A stretch of DNA of 64,000 nt, taken from assembly GCF_013426205.1 (NCBI RefSeq), contig NC_089424.1, positions 558,001 through 622,000 on the forward strand, in the 5' to 3' direction. This stretch comes from Metarhizium brunneum. Its lineage: Eukaryota > Ascomycota > Sordariomycetes > Hypocreales > Clavicipitaceae. Below are positions 55,209 to 64,000 of this stretch, one piece after another. Position 1 is the stretch's first letter; each line of letters starts with the position of its first letter. A program made the position numbers and the translations under genes. The notes under the pieces are model-generated. The model did not search any database and was not told the origin of the DNA. It worked only from the letters and a program-made list of their open reading frames with translations.

Positions 55209-57289
55209 GATCAAAATTGTTCCGTAACGACAGGACGATGAAGTGGAGTTGGTTGAGATGAAAAGCGTGCAGCATATAAAGTAGGTGTTGAATAAATAGA
55301 GTGGTTTAGACAGTATGCAGGCCACAACACAGAACATGAATGTCATTGGGACACATCTGATCTTTGCCAATCGCCCTCGGCATAACATGTCCAGGCATAT
55401 CTATGCGAACTACTCTCTCCATTGAGCTGAGTCAGGGCCAGGCATCCATTATTGGGAAATGATGCCAGTCGGCTTTAAGAGCGCCCCACGGAGGGCCGCT
55501 CACAGGACATCCACGCACCTATATTACATCAAATACTTTATAGTAATAACATTGAATGCACCCACTCTGCACGTGGAACTTTCGAAGAGCCTGTTTACCG
55601 TCCTCGAAGAAGTCCCCCATAAAACCAGATTAGCTTACCAGATGCAAGGCTTGAATGGCACTGCCGTCCAGTCTGCTTCGAAAAAGTGGGATATGACGCG
55701 AGTAGGTGGCTTGATTTGACTATTACCGATGATGAAGACCAGACATACTAGATTCATGCGAATGCTTCCCCTGACACGGCATGACATGCCATTCAACGCC
55801 AAAGCCACCCATTCCAAGCTGAAAAGACATCACTAGCTTAACAAATTTTGATATTATCTACCCAAATCCCCGTGGGAATAGCCAATGCTAAAAAAAAACT
55901 TGGCAAAAGAGATTCGGTGGTAAGGAAATTGCGAGGCAGACATGACTCTTACACGTAGTGCGCTTCATCACTAGTATTTGGCCGGTTGTCTTGTATTACT
56001 AGGCGTTGGATGCATTCTAGGCCATCACCTCTCGGTTTACTTATTAGCCATGCAAGTTATTCCGCTTTGCTCAAGTCATCGCAGCAACTATACAGGCATG
56101 CGCATAGGGTGATTGGAATACTATCGAGATAAAAAGTAAGGAGTTAATTGGGACTAGGTAAAATATAAGATGCTGTTTATATAAGCGCATTAACTAGAAC
56201 TATCCATTCAGAGCTGGTATGTGGTAATGATATCACTTCATGTCTCTCTATAAAGTGCGTATATCGTTACTAGCTAAGAGTGCAACATGATGTAGATGAC
56301 GCTTATAAAGTATCGTGCGACCAGATGCCACCCGGTATCGCTTGCAATAGCATATCCAATACAACCCCTGAAATATCGTCAACTGAAGACCTAGCTCTGC
56401 TTGCTCGCGCAGTACGTACCGCTCAAACAATTGCCGTGTACTCGCCCCTGTTAATTAGCTTCAGCTGTGAGAGGAGGTCCATTGACTATTTTTAGAGCTT
56501 CAGCCATGCCTGTCCGCGTACGACTCTACGATTCAGAAAATTTCACTGATATCAAGATCCATGTATATACTGGGCGCTGCTCCGGTGGGAGACGTTGGCT
56601 CACCTCCGTAAATCCGGCATTATCTCCGACTATTTAATCACAAGCCTCGCAAATCCTTGCTCAATCTCTCGTGTTCGCTATAGGCCAAAGGTAGCAAATA
56701 GATTACTTTTACGGTACACAATGCCGTGCTTTGGGCACATATTGTTACACGGAAATGGCCTGTTACACGAGGGCTACGGTCACGAGACCTAGGGCAAAGT
56801 CCCTCACTGACTTCTTGTATTTAAGGAGGTCTTTGGTCAACGAGGCCTTACGGAAAACCAAGGACCTTTGATTCCAAAGACTGTTATCAGATGAATTGAT
56901 CTATTGACTTCATGCCCTCTATTGAGCCCTTGTCACACATATGGAGTGGAGTGGAGTGGATTCAGGGGAAGTTCATGGGTTAGGGTCTGCTAGGATGATA
57001 TCTCCTCGGCATATCCGTCTCGCATTGCAGACCAAGTGAATTGTGGCATGGGGATATTGGCAGCCGAGACTCGAGGGCCTGACTCTAAATGAATACCATG
57101 ACAGTACATGTTCCGGTGAGAAATTGACTGAATATGATATATAACTAACCCTGGCGCAAGTGATGCTGCGAATGCAATCTGCATTGCCCAGGCTTTTGCA
57201 AAAGCAAACCGCTGCCATACTTGGGCACGCATTCCTCAGGGGTACTGGTGCCCAGTTTTAATATCATTCCCCCCCAGAATCCTTCCACA
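55209..57289. other. long AT-rich, gene-poor stretch
   Basis: Only short frames without motifs. A ggagt repeat lies near 56943-56961. Confidence 0.45.
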
Positions 57290-59059
57290 ATGAAGACAAG
57301 TCTGTTGGCCTTGATAGCCACTCTGGCACTGCTTCTTGGGCTTTGCCAGAGCCAACTAGAGTCGACGCGCAGGACCGAGATAGCACTTGATCGTCGCCAA
57401 GCAGGCGACTTTGATGATGAATTTCCGGAATATGTCTACCGCGGCGAGACGGGGAGGAGCCCAGCAGACGTCGAGAAGGACGGGGGCCTATATTCGCGAG
57501 GCGTGCAGAAGCAACGAGCGGGAGCTGCACTTTCTGCCGTTGAACTACAAGAAGGTAGCAGCCTATTCCATCATGCGGCAGGGGAAACGGCCGAATTTAC
57601 ACGCTACGTTTCGACAAGTGCTGACCCCGGCGTGGGACTCACATTTGCTGTTAACGATGATGTACCCGAGCAAAAGGGCTACATCTACCGGATTCACACG
57701 GATAAACGAATGGTGGACGTGAATAGGTCTCTCGGAAAATACTCTCCCTACGCCGCGCAAAAAGAGCATGCGGCTATTGGCTTCATCCCTTATGACCAGA
57801 TCGAAGGCTGGTGGGAAGTCACCTACAAGGACGACTTTTCCGACCCGAAAATCGGCAAGGAGAGTCAAGAAAAGCTACGACAGGGCAAGTTTAAGGGATT
57901 CAAGAAAAACCCCAAGTTCAACAAGGGTAGTTTCCAAAAGCTACGGGGCACCGGCGCGGCACCGCAGCTTGCCGGGTTCCCTCGCCTCTCCCCAGCATGG
58001 CAGGACGACACGTGGAAAGCATTCAAGACAAAGGCAGTAGAGAAGAACCTCGACGACTTGATCAGCTCCATATGCGCCGGCAAGTCGACCAAGAGAGACG
58101 CGGGCTGCATGACGCGTCTCGGCCACCAGGAAACCACCGGTCTCACCAGGCCAAAACCCCCCAAGAAGCCTTCAACCGCTTCCAACCCCGACGGCAAGCC
58201 GCCAAAGTCCAAGGTGAGCAGCAAGCGTCCGATTTACAAGTCGAGCAAAGTCCGGGTGACCAAGGCTGTGGGCAAGGCGGCTGCTTTTACTCTTATCCTG
58301 CCGTTCGCGAGGGACTTGCTCGAGGCCATCAAGCAATGGGACAACCCTATCGGCGCGGCGGTCCGCTGGTTCGACGACGCCATAGCTTCTATCCAGGAGG
58401 CCATTGGGGGCCCCTCGCGCGATGACATTGACGGAAACGATCTCAAGGCCTCGATTATATGCGCATTAAAAGGAGGGCGGGAGAGCGAGACGATTCAAGG
58501 GCGAAAGAGCCACTTCTGCACCCCTACAAAAGATGAATTCACGGAGAGCCTGCAGAGGGACTTTAAACAGGGCAAGATTGACGAGCTTATCAGGGGTTGT
58601 AAAGGAGTCGACGTGTATAACGGTGGTGATCCGCACGTTTGGCGGTGGTCTCAGAGACGCTGCGAGGCGCTCCAGCGTACTGATGAATACGCGGAGCGGA
58701 TATGGGAAATGGGCCTTACTGGGCTCCTAGATTCTTGCTCTGAACTAGAGAGTAACCCTCCAGGGAATGAGGATCTTCGAATCAAGTTGGAGGATCACTG
58801 TACCGCGTTCCAAGACGAGGTAGAAAGGGCGGAAAAGCCTGTGAAAAAACCGGTCGTGGGGATCCCAAAAATTACAGCGGGCAAATGCAAGGTAGGTTGT
58901 TTCAATGTTGGGAAACATGCCCGCGATGCTCTATTCTACATGTGTGTTTGAAACTAACTGCATGGATAGTGTGACGCCTACCACTTACAACCATTTAGCG
59001 AGCACTGTGGGAGGCTATGTCGGGCGTCTTATGTCTTGGGCGGTTGGGGCGCCCTGTAA
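57290..59059 (+). CDS. secreted heat-labile-enterotoxin-A-like ADP-ribosyltransferase
   Basis: Secreted protein that, by family, transfers ADP-ribose from NAD+ to a host target. Exons are 57290-58891 and 58970-59059 (78-nt intron with branch site CTAAC); about 563 aa. A signal peptide (about 1-22) and a possible Kex2 site (R35-R36) precede the catalytic domain at about 47-180. R51 in VYRGE, the STS motif at 108-110 and E159 in the KEHAAIG segment form the expected R-S-E set. The residue two before E159 is Gln. A basic linker, a hydrophobic helix near 345-360 and a Cys-containing C-terminal region follow; no B-subunit gene is nearby. Reading through the intron instead ends at 58951. Such genes are typical of insect- and nematode-pathogenic Hypocreales. 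Confidence 0.88.
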
Positions 59060-59367
59060 AGAAACCATTTCATATACCTGTTTAACAGGGTACTGCATTA
59101 GCACCTGGAGGAGTCGTGCCGCGAATACAATACGCTCACGGCACGCCTTGCGATGCAAAGCCGTGGTGAAGGGGGGTAGAATCAGCCAAAGGGCTGTTAC
59201 GTCGTTCAAGCGAAAGAGCTTATTTCAGAATACTTGCTCTTTCCGAGAGCTACACAGAATCGTACAGAGCCGTGTTTGATCTTGTAGAGATTCCGTATAA
59301 GAAGCAGTCGTCTGCCATGCTGCCGATGCCGCATCTTGACATCCACACCAGGAGCAACGTCACGGCA
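59060..59367. other. convergent intergenic region
   Basis: 3' flanks of the ADP-ribosyltransferase and the BtrH-like gene. Nothing further seen, though an extra 3' exon of the former cannot be excluded. Confidence 0.4.
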
Positions 59368-60300
59368 TCACCCCAGCGCCGCCTTCAACTCGTCATACGT
59401 CGGGCCCAACTCTCTCAATATCTCGACGGCACCCGCCGTATCCCCCGCGACCAAGGGATACTGCAACCCCCCAACCAACTGGGCCTGTCTCGCCATGACG
59501 CCCGCGGCATCCGCGTACCCAATCCTCCGCAGGCACGTAGCCCCGTCGGCAAGACGCCGCGCGCCCACCCTTACGGCAAAGTAAACAAGCGGATTCCTCA
59601 CGCCCGGGTGGAAATTGGTCTGGATAATGTCGACCAGGCGGTCCACGGCCGACGCGTTGCCACACGACCCCGGCGGCATGCTGCCTGCCTCGACGGCCCC
59701 CATGCCAAGCCACCGGCGGGCATTCGGCAAAGACCGCCGAATGACCTCCTCCTCGGTAAACACCCGCACGCGGCGAAACTCGCTGCGCATCGTGTACGAC
59801 GTCCCGTAGCCGAGGGAGTCCGTCCTCCAGGCGCGCAGGAACTCGGACACGGGGATGGACGCGTACGGGAAGCCGTGGGGGTCGTGCAGCCGCAGCCGCA
59901 GCCCGTCGCCGTCGATGCCCAAGACGACGACGTAGTGGTCTGCCCCCATGGGGCCCTTGTTTCCCGGATGATAGCCAAGGTAGCCCATCTCGAGGGGTCC
60001 CGCGAAGACGGGGCCCTGCCGGAGCTCCCGCTGTAAACAAGCAAGCGCGTCGTCTGCGTCTTTGCCAATGGTGAGTTTGGACGTCCACCCCGCGGCGGTG
60101 AGCATGTCGTCAAAGGCCTGCGTGGGGTCCCAGCCAAAGGGGTCGAAAAAGACGAGCTCCTTGCCGACGACCTGCATGCCGAAGGGGCTGCACGTGGCGA
60201 ATTCGAGGACGGCGGTGGACGGGGCTTCGGCGCCCATGACCATGGCGAACGAGTTGGCGTAGCAGTAGGGGCCGGAGCCGACGTAGGAGTGGTGTGTCAT
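59368..60300 (-). CDS. BtrH-like protein with papain/C39-type fold
   Basis: 310 aa in one exon from the first ATG (MTHHSYVGSGPYCYANSF). The order of a candidate Cys (C13, GPYCYANS), His (H122, GADHYVVVLG) and Asp (D140, LHDPHGFP) matches the butirosin-BtrH N-terminal/C39-like fold. Members act as acyl- or peptidyl-transferases or are uncharacterised. Its relatives are mostly bacterial biosynthetic proteins. No carrier-protein or NRPS gene lies in this window, so a biosynthetic role is only a possibility. It is divergent from the GNA1 gene, 886 bp between the starts. Confidence 0.75.
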   Translation of the reverse strand: MTHHSYVGSGPYCYANSFAMVMGAEAPSTAVLEFATCSPFGMQVVGKELVFFDPFGWDPTQAFDDMLTAAGWTSKLTIGKDADDALACLQRELRQGPVFAGPLEMGYLGYHPGNKGPMGADHYVVVLGIDGDGLRLRLHDPHGFPYASIPVSEFLRAWRTDSLGYGTSYTMRSEFRRVRVFTEEEVIRRSLPNARRWLGMGAVEAGSMPPGSCGNASAVDRLVDIIQTNFHPGVRNPLVYFAVRVGARRLADGATCLRRIGYADAAGVMARQAQLVGGLQYPLVAGDTAGAVEILRELGPTYDELKAALG

Positions 60301-61186
60301 TTTTGATGGGCTGAGACTGCAGATGAATGGTAAGGGATTGCTGCTTGTTGAATATGCGGGAGAGGGCGCGTTTTGTTGCGATGCGGGCGGATTGGGCGTG
60401 TACAAACGGCGGCTTATATGGTCAACTGATTCATCGTCCGAAATCTAGAAGACACGCGGGGAATTGGCACATGCTCAGCTACCCATATTGGAGCCAATGG
60501 CCATTCACCAGCACCAGGTACTTGTGCCAGAAAGGAACATTGAAGCAGGCTACGCGCGTTGCTGGCTGGTGAACGCAAGCGGTGATGTCAAGCACGCACT
60601 GCCAGCACGAATGGCTGCGAATTCGTGAGCCGGCGCACGCACGTTGTGCACGTCGTTTGCGTCGTTTGCTGGTTTGGGCCTCAATAAGGTCTGGTAGTAC
60701 TCCAATTGCCTGCAACAACGGCTGAGGCACCTAGCATTGCCTTGATACACACCGCGGGACCTGAACCTTTCGGAGGCTGTTGGCTCCGTCGCCCGGATGA
60801 AGCCGGTCAAACCGGCGGTTTTGCTGGGGCAGGTGCCGAGATGGCCGCCGAGTCAACACCAACTGTTGTTGGCTGCTGGGACAGAATGTATTCTCATGAG
60901 AGGGATTCAACATTTACGCCGCTTTCTCGCCAATTTATTTGCCCTCGTCCTTCTCGCCATCCGAGACGGCTCGGCCGTGAATCACTTCTCCAAGTTCTTT
61001 CTGTGGGGGCACATGGGCGCACAATAAGTCAATAACCCCCTCCGGCTGAGCCACCTCCATCTCGCCCGACTCCTCTCATCTCCCTCGAGTATACAAGACC
61101 GCCAAACAGGGCCAAAAGCCCATTCCCTCGCCGCTCAGCACCATAAACCACCTCGCCCATCAGTCCAGTCCCAACCCGTCGAAACC
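60301..61186. promoter_or_regulatory. divergent promoter region
   Basis: Space between the BtrH-like gene (minus) and GNA1 (plus). C-rich tracts just before 61187 suit a housekeeping fungal promoter. No gene seen. Confidence 0.4.
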
Positions 61187-61752
61187 ATGCCCCTCTTCCC
61201 CGCCTCCCTCATCTCACCAGAGGTCGCCTCCTCCCTCCCAGAAGGCTTCACCATCCGGCCCCTCGAAAAGGGAGACTACGCCAAGGGCTTCCTCGCATGC
61301 CTCCACGATCTCACCTGGACGGGGGACCAGACGGAGCACGAGTTCAACGAGCGCTACGACGAGATGGACACGCACGGCAAGGGACCCTACTACTATGTCG
61401 TCATAGAGCACGCCGGGCGCATCGTCGGCACGGGAGCCGTCGTCGTCGAAAAGAAGTTGTACGTTCACGCAATTATCCCCGGCGTATCACGCACGTCCCT
61501 GACACGAGTAGCATCTGGAACCGCGCAAGCGTAGGCCACGTCGAGGAAATCTGCATCGCCAAGGCCTACCAGGCCAAGGGCCTTGGGCTCAAGATGATCA
61601 ATGCCCTCGACTCGGTGGCCAGGAATGTCGGATGCACCAAGAGCCTTCTCAACTGCGATGCTGCAAAGAGCGGCTTCTACCGCAAGTGCGGGTATGCGTC
61701 TGCCGGCATGGAGATGCAGCATCCCTTCAAGAGCGACGAGCCGACGCAGTGA
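61187..61752 (+). CDS. GNA1: glucosamine-6-phosphate N-acetyltransferase
   Basis: Acetylates glucosamine-6-phosphate with acetyl-CoA, an essential step to UDP-GlcNAc and so to chitin. Exons are 61187-61458 and 61512-61752 with a 53-nt intron; 170 aa, normal for GNA1. The GNAT fold is clear: FTIRPLEKGDYAKGFLACL (N-terminal arm), YYYVVIEHAGRIVGTGAVVVEKKF (strands beta3-4), VGHVEEICIAKAYQAKGLGL (acetyl-CoA loop, Q-x-x-G-x-G/L form) and KSGFYRKCGY near the end. The splice sits at EKK|FIWNRASVGH, restoring strand 4. Confidence 0.95.
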
Positions 61753-62276
61753 TGCGAAGCGTCGAGCGTCTGGTGCCTTTGTTTCGCTTGTGCCAGAGGG
61801 CAAGACACGCCCGCCACGTACATAGTCATGCCAGACATTACTATCTAAGGCATCCATCATTCTCTCCTCGGCCCTTGACAAGCATTTCCAGTGCATCGTT
61901 TGTTTTGTGAATCGCAAGCCACTCGTCATCCTTCAACTACGCCACCAATAGTCTCTCCCACTGTTGGAACATCTGTCCATGCAAGTACCGTCAATGGCTC
62001 ACTAAAAGTCAAGGCCCATCAGCGGTCTTGTAGGATGACAGATGATTGCCGCTGTATCACCTTGCCCACAGACCAAATCCGCCACGGCCGCGATCAGCAC
62101 AACCTGCACCTTGGAGTAGATATATATAAAAGTGTTCGCATTATAAATCTACCGTCTCACGCAGCATTCATGCCTTGGGCTTCTTTAGATAGAGGCTGGC
62201 AATTTGTGCTTCCGAGAATCGCTGTTCTTCAGATACAAACCTGTCGACATAACCAGCACTTCGTTCACGATCCGCC
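61753..62276. other. intergenic
   Basis: No gene seen. A TATA-like tatatataaaa near 62120-62130 lies about 150 bp before the start of the decayed isomerase gene and may be its old promoter. Confidence 0.4.
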
Positions 62277-63254
62277 ATGGCACCCATCGTCGTCCCTGAG
62301 AATAAACCTGAGAAACGCTTCTACGCAGGCGGAGCACGGATTTCTGCGGTTCGCTCCAACCCCCCTTGCTCCTCTCACCAGCCCGAAGACTGGGTATCTT
62401 CCACGACGTGCTGCTTCGCCACGGCCGGTATTGGCTACAGCCAGCCGGCTTCAGGACGGGACTCTGCTCACAGATGCAGTGTCTTCTTAGCCAGAGAAAT
62501 AGCTTAGCGCAGAGCATCTGGCGAAATATGGCGCTGGTACCAAACTCCTGGTGAAGCTGTTGGATGCCGGCTAGAGACTGCCTGTCCACGCTCACCCTCA
62601 TGTCGATTGGTCCAGGCACACCTTGGACGAAATCACGGCAAAGCGGAAGCCTGGTATATCCTGACACCCGGCTCGGTGTGGCTTGTATTAAAGGAATCGA
62701 TTGACAGCGGGGAGCTACCGCAACTTGTCGAGACGGGTCGGGGAACGAACCCGCTGGATCGTATGCAAAAGTTTGGCCTTTTGCCGCGTCAGACGCTGCA
62801 CGTTCCGCCGGGTACATTGCACGCTATTAGTAATGGCATCGTAGTTGTTAAAATCCAGGGGCCAGAGGATCTTTCCGTGCTGTGCGAATGGGGCGGGTTT
62901 GCTATTCATGGCAAAAACGGCGGCCATCTGGGGCTTGAGTTTCCCACTGCTCTCAAAGCCGTGGATTACGTTCAGGTCGAGCAATGGGTAACGTCGGGAG
63001 TTGTCGCAAAGAGCGTTTTGGCTGCAGAGTCCACCAAGCACTTTGGACTTGAGAGAATCCATGTAGAAGGTTCAGCGAGAACCAAGCGCGGATTTGCCAT
63101 TCTAGTCGTTCTTGATGGCAAGTTGTTATCGAACACTTCGCACTCTGATCCCTTGCCGCTATCCAAAGGGTTCACACTGGTGATTCCCCATGAAGACGAC
63201 GAGCTAAGTCTACAAGGGGAGGCTGACGTGCTGATTGCTCGACCGCCTCAGTGA
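62277..63254 (+). pseudogene. decayed mannose-6-phosphate isomerase-like (class I cupin) gene
   Basis: The parts of one class I ManA-like protein are spread over three frames. Frame one from 62277 gives RFYAGGARISAVRSNPP and EDWVSSTTCCF. A 4-nt duplication (CAGC, near 62436-62446) shifts to a second frame with LQDGTLLTDAV, AEHLAKYGAGTKLLVKLLDAG and RLPVHAHPHVDWS. This frame holds three TAG stops at 62488, 62500 and 62572. A 1-nt loss near 62611-62618 returns to the first frame, which runs GRNHGKAEAWYILTPGSVWL, then HVPPGTLHAIS and GGFAIHGKNGGHLGLEFP, to the stop at 63254. The stops fit CAG or TGG codons changed by C-to-T type mutations. Family features are otherwise well kept, so the loss is fairly recent. 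Confidence 0.82.
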
Positions 63255-63342
63255 ACCCAACGATTGGTGTGGTCCTTTTAAACTGCGCTTATACCATCGT
63301 GACGCAAATTCTTGCGGCATAACACACAGATTTTCCTTCTGC

Positions 63343-64000
63343 TCATGGAGTTGCTTGATGCGGTTGGCGAACGTCTCTTGTCATGGGAATATATCTTGCC
63401 GAGGGGATTGCGACAACGGCTTCCAAATCGACAAACGCCCTATCATCGCGTCTGGCTGGCGTATCAGTTTCAGACACATCGTCTGCAAGGTGAGCAAATG
63501 GGTATTCATCGTTATCGAGTTCGTCATGGTGCAAAGACTGCACTGGGGCGGTTGAAGCGGCGTGACTTTTATTAAAGCCCCAAGTTGGGAATACGTTCTT
63601 CTGGTTAAAGCCGCGGCCAGAATCTTCGGATTGTTGAACGATGTTCAATGGAACCGGGGCTAAAATGAATGGATTGCCACACGGGATTCTGTTGATCACG
63701 GGCCTAAGAAAAGGTAGACAGGCTGAAATTATTAGCACGCAACCAACTAGCCTCTTGAGACCATTGTGCGACTTACCGCAGACAATGGCAGTGTTGCCTT
63801 CGACAAAAGACCAGATACCCACTGTGACAAAGTTCCAGGTTATATCAGGGTCTTCCAGATCCAGCGATAAAAGATGGTAAAATCGTATCATGGAAATAAT
63901 GGTGACGCTGGCAAACGGGGTTAGACATGCCAACAAGGGCCCATCCGCTGGGTTGGACTCACAATACTCCAGCCAGAAAGACACAACCCAGAGCAATTTT
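63343..64000 (-). CDS. fungal rhodopsin-like integral membrane protein, 5' part cut by window edge
   Basis: Three exons are visible: the right edge to 63963, 63777-63907 and 63343-63722, with 55- and 54-nt introns (GTGAGT..CCAG and GTAAGT..TCAG). Splicing gives KIALGCVFLAGVFVTIISMIRF, then DPDITWNFVTVGIWSFVEG and NTAIVCACLPFLRPVI. This is the typical end of the last helices of the fungal rhodopsin-domain (PTH11-related) membrane proteins. A cytosolic polar tail of about 110 residues follows, rich in His/Asp/Ala. These proteins are seven-TM and often lie near effector or metabolism genes; their ligands are unknown. The N-terminal helices are outside the window. Confidence 0.85.
   Translation of the reverse strand, partial: KLLWVVSFWLEYCESNPADGPLLACLTPFASVTIISMIRFYHLLSLDLEDPDITWNFVTVGIWSFVEGNTAIVCGKSHNGLKRLVGCVLIISACLPFLRPVINRIPCGNPFILAPVPLNIVQQSEDSGRGFNQKNVFPTWGFNKSHAASTAPVQSLHHDELDNDEYPFAHLADDVSETDTPARRDDRAFVDLEAVVAIPSARYIPMTRDVRQPHQATP

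Noticed and set aside
56280..56640. Plus-strand frames that at first suggested a broken BTB/POZ-like gene
   Set aside because: The match to a BTB start was only a few residues and could not be continued in any frame.
59393..60137. Long frames antisense or shifted to the BtrH-like gene
   Set aside because: They shadow a GC-rich coding region; composition is Arg/Pro/Gly-rich, as expected of shifted frames.
1..64000. tRNA, rRNA, CRISPR arrays, operons, bacterial ribosome sites
   Set aside because: No cloverleaf-like B-box context or direct-repeat array was noticed by eye, and the gene structure is eukaryotic; a tRNAscan run would settle the tRNA question.

Overview
The window is a piece of a filamentous ascomycete genome, most likely a Sordariomycete of the order Hypocreales. 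The reasons are: short introns (mostly 47-90 nt) with GT..AG ends and CTAAC/CTGAC-like branch sites; Zn2Cys6 regulators with a fungal_trans region; a GRAM-PH-GRAM sterol glucosyltransferase of the Atg26 type; a fungal rhodopsin-like membrane protein; and a secreted enterotoxin-A-like ADP-ribosyltransferase, a family expanded in Metarhizium, Pochonia and other insect or nematode pathogens. The order-level placement is inference. Gene models were spliced by hand; exon limits are in each entry.

Layout. 0-1.4 kb: a Zn2Cys6 regulator cut by the left edge. 2.6-9 kb: membrane proteins and an ankyrin-repeat protein with a young tandem duplication, lying between two copies of a short palindromic element. 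9.8-13.2 kb: a Kelch protein and an acyl-CoA dehydrogenase. 14.7-16.2 kb: a secreted pepsin-like protease. 18.6-21.2 kb: an SDR and an NmrA-like protein, divergently transcribed. 22.9-25.7 kb: a nine-exon Zn2Cys6 regulator. 27.8-33.5 kb: a compact set of four genes (cupin, FAD monooxygenase, type I extradiol-like VOC dioxygenase, fumarylacetoacetate-hydrolase family) that reads as an aromatic ring-opening pathway. The divergent dioxygenase/hydrolase promoter carries a perfect CGG/CCG-containing inverted repeat. 34.5-38.1 kb: a But2-like secreted protein and a small protein built from a Cys/His-containing repeat I do not recognise. 38.9-46 kb: a second SDR, complex I subunit GRIM-19 (NDUFA13), an unknown protein and a dienelactone hydrolase. 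46.3-50.9 kb: sterol 3-beta-glucosyltransferase. 53-59 kb: a four-TM protein, a small secreted protein with a duplicated Cys motif, and the ADP-ribosyltransferase. 59.4-64 kb: a BtrH-like C39-fold protein, glucosamine-6-phosphate N-acetyltransferase, a decayed mannose-6-phosphate isomerase-like gene, and a rhodopsin-like membrane protein cut by the right edge.

How the genes work together. Housekeeping genes (GRIM-19, GNA1, sterol glucosyltransferase, acyl-CoA dehydrogenase) are mixed with accessory genes. The only group with a clear joint function is the 27.8-33.5 kb set: hydroxylate an aromatic ring, cut it with an Fe(II)-type extradiol enzyme, hydrolyse the oxo-acid product. Between the gene groups lie long AT-rich stretches with no recognisable genes. 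No rRNA, tRNA, CRISPR array or intact transposon was seen.
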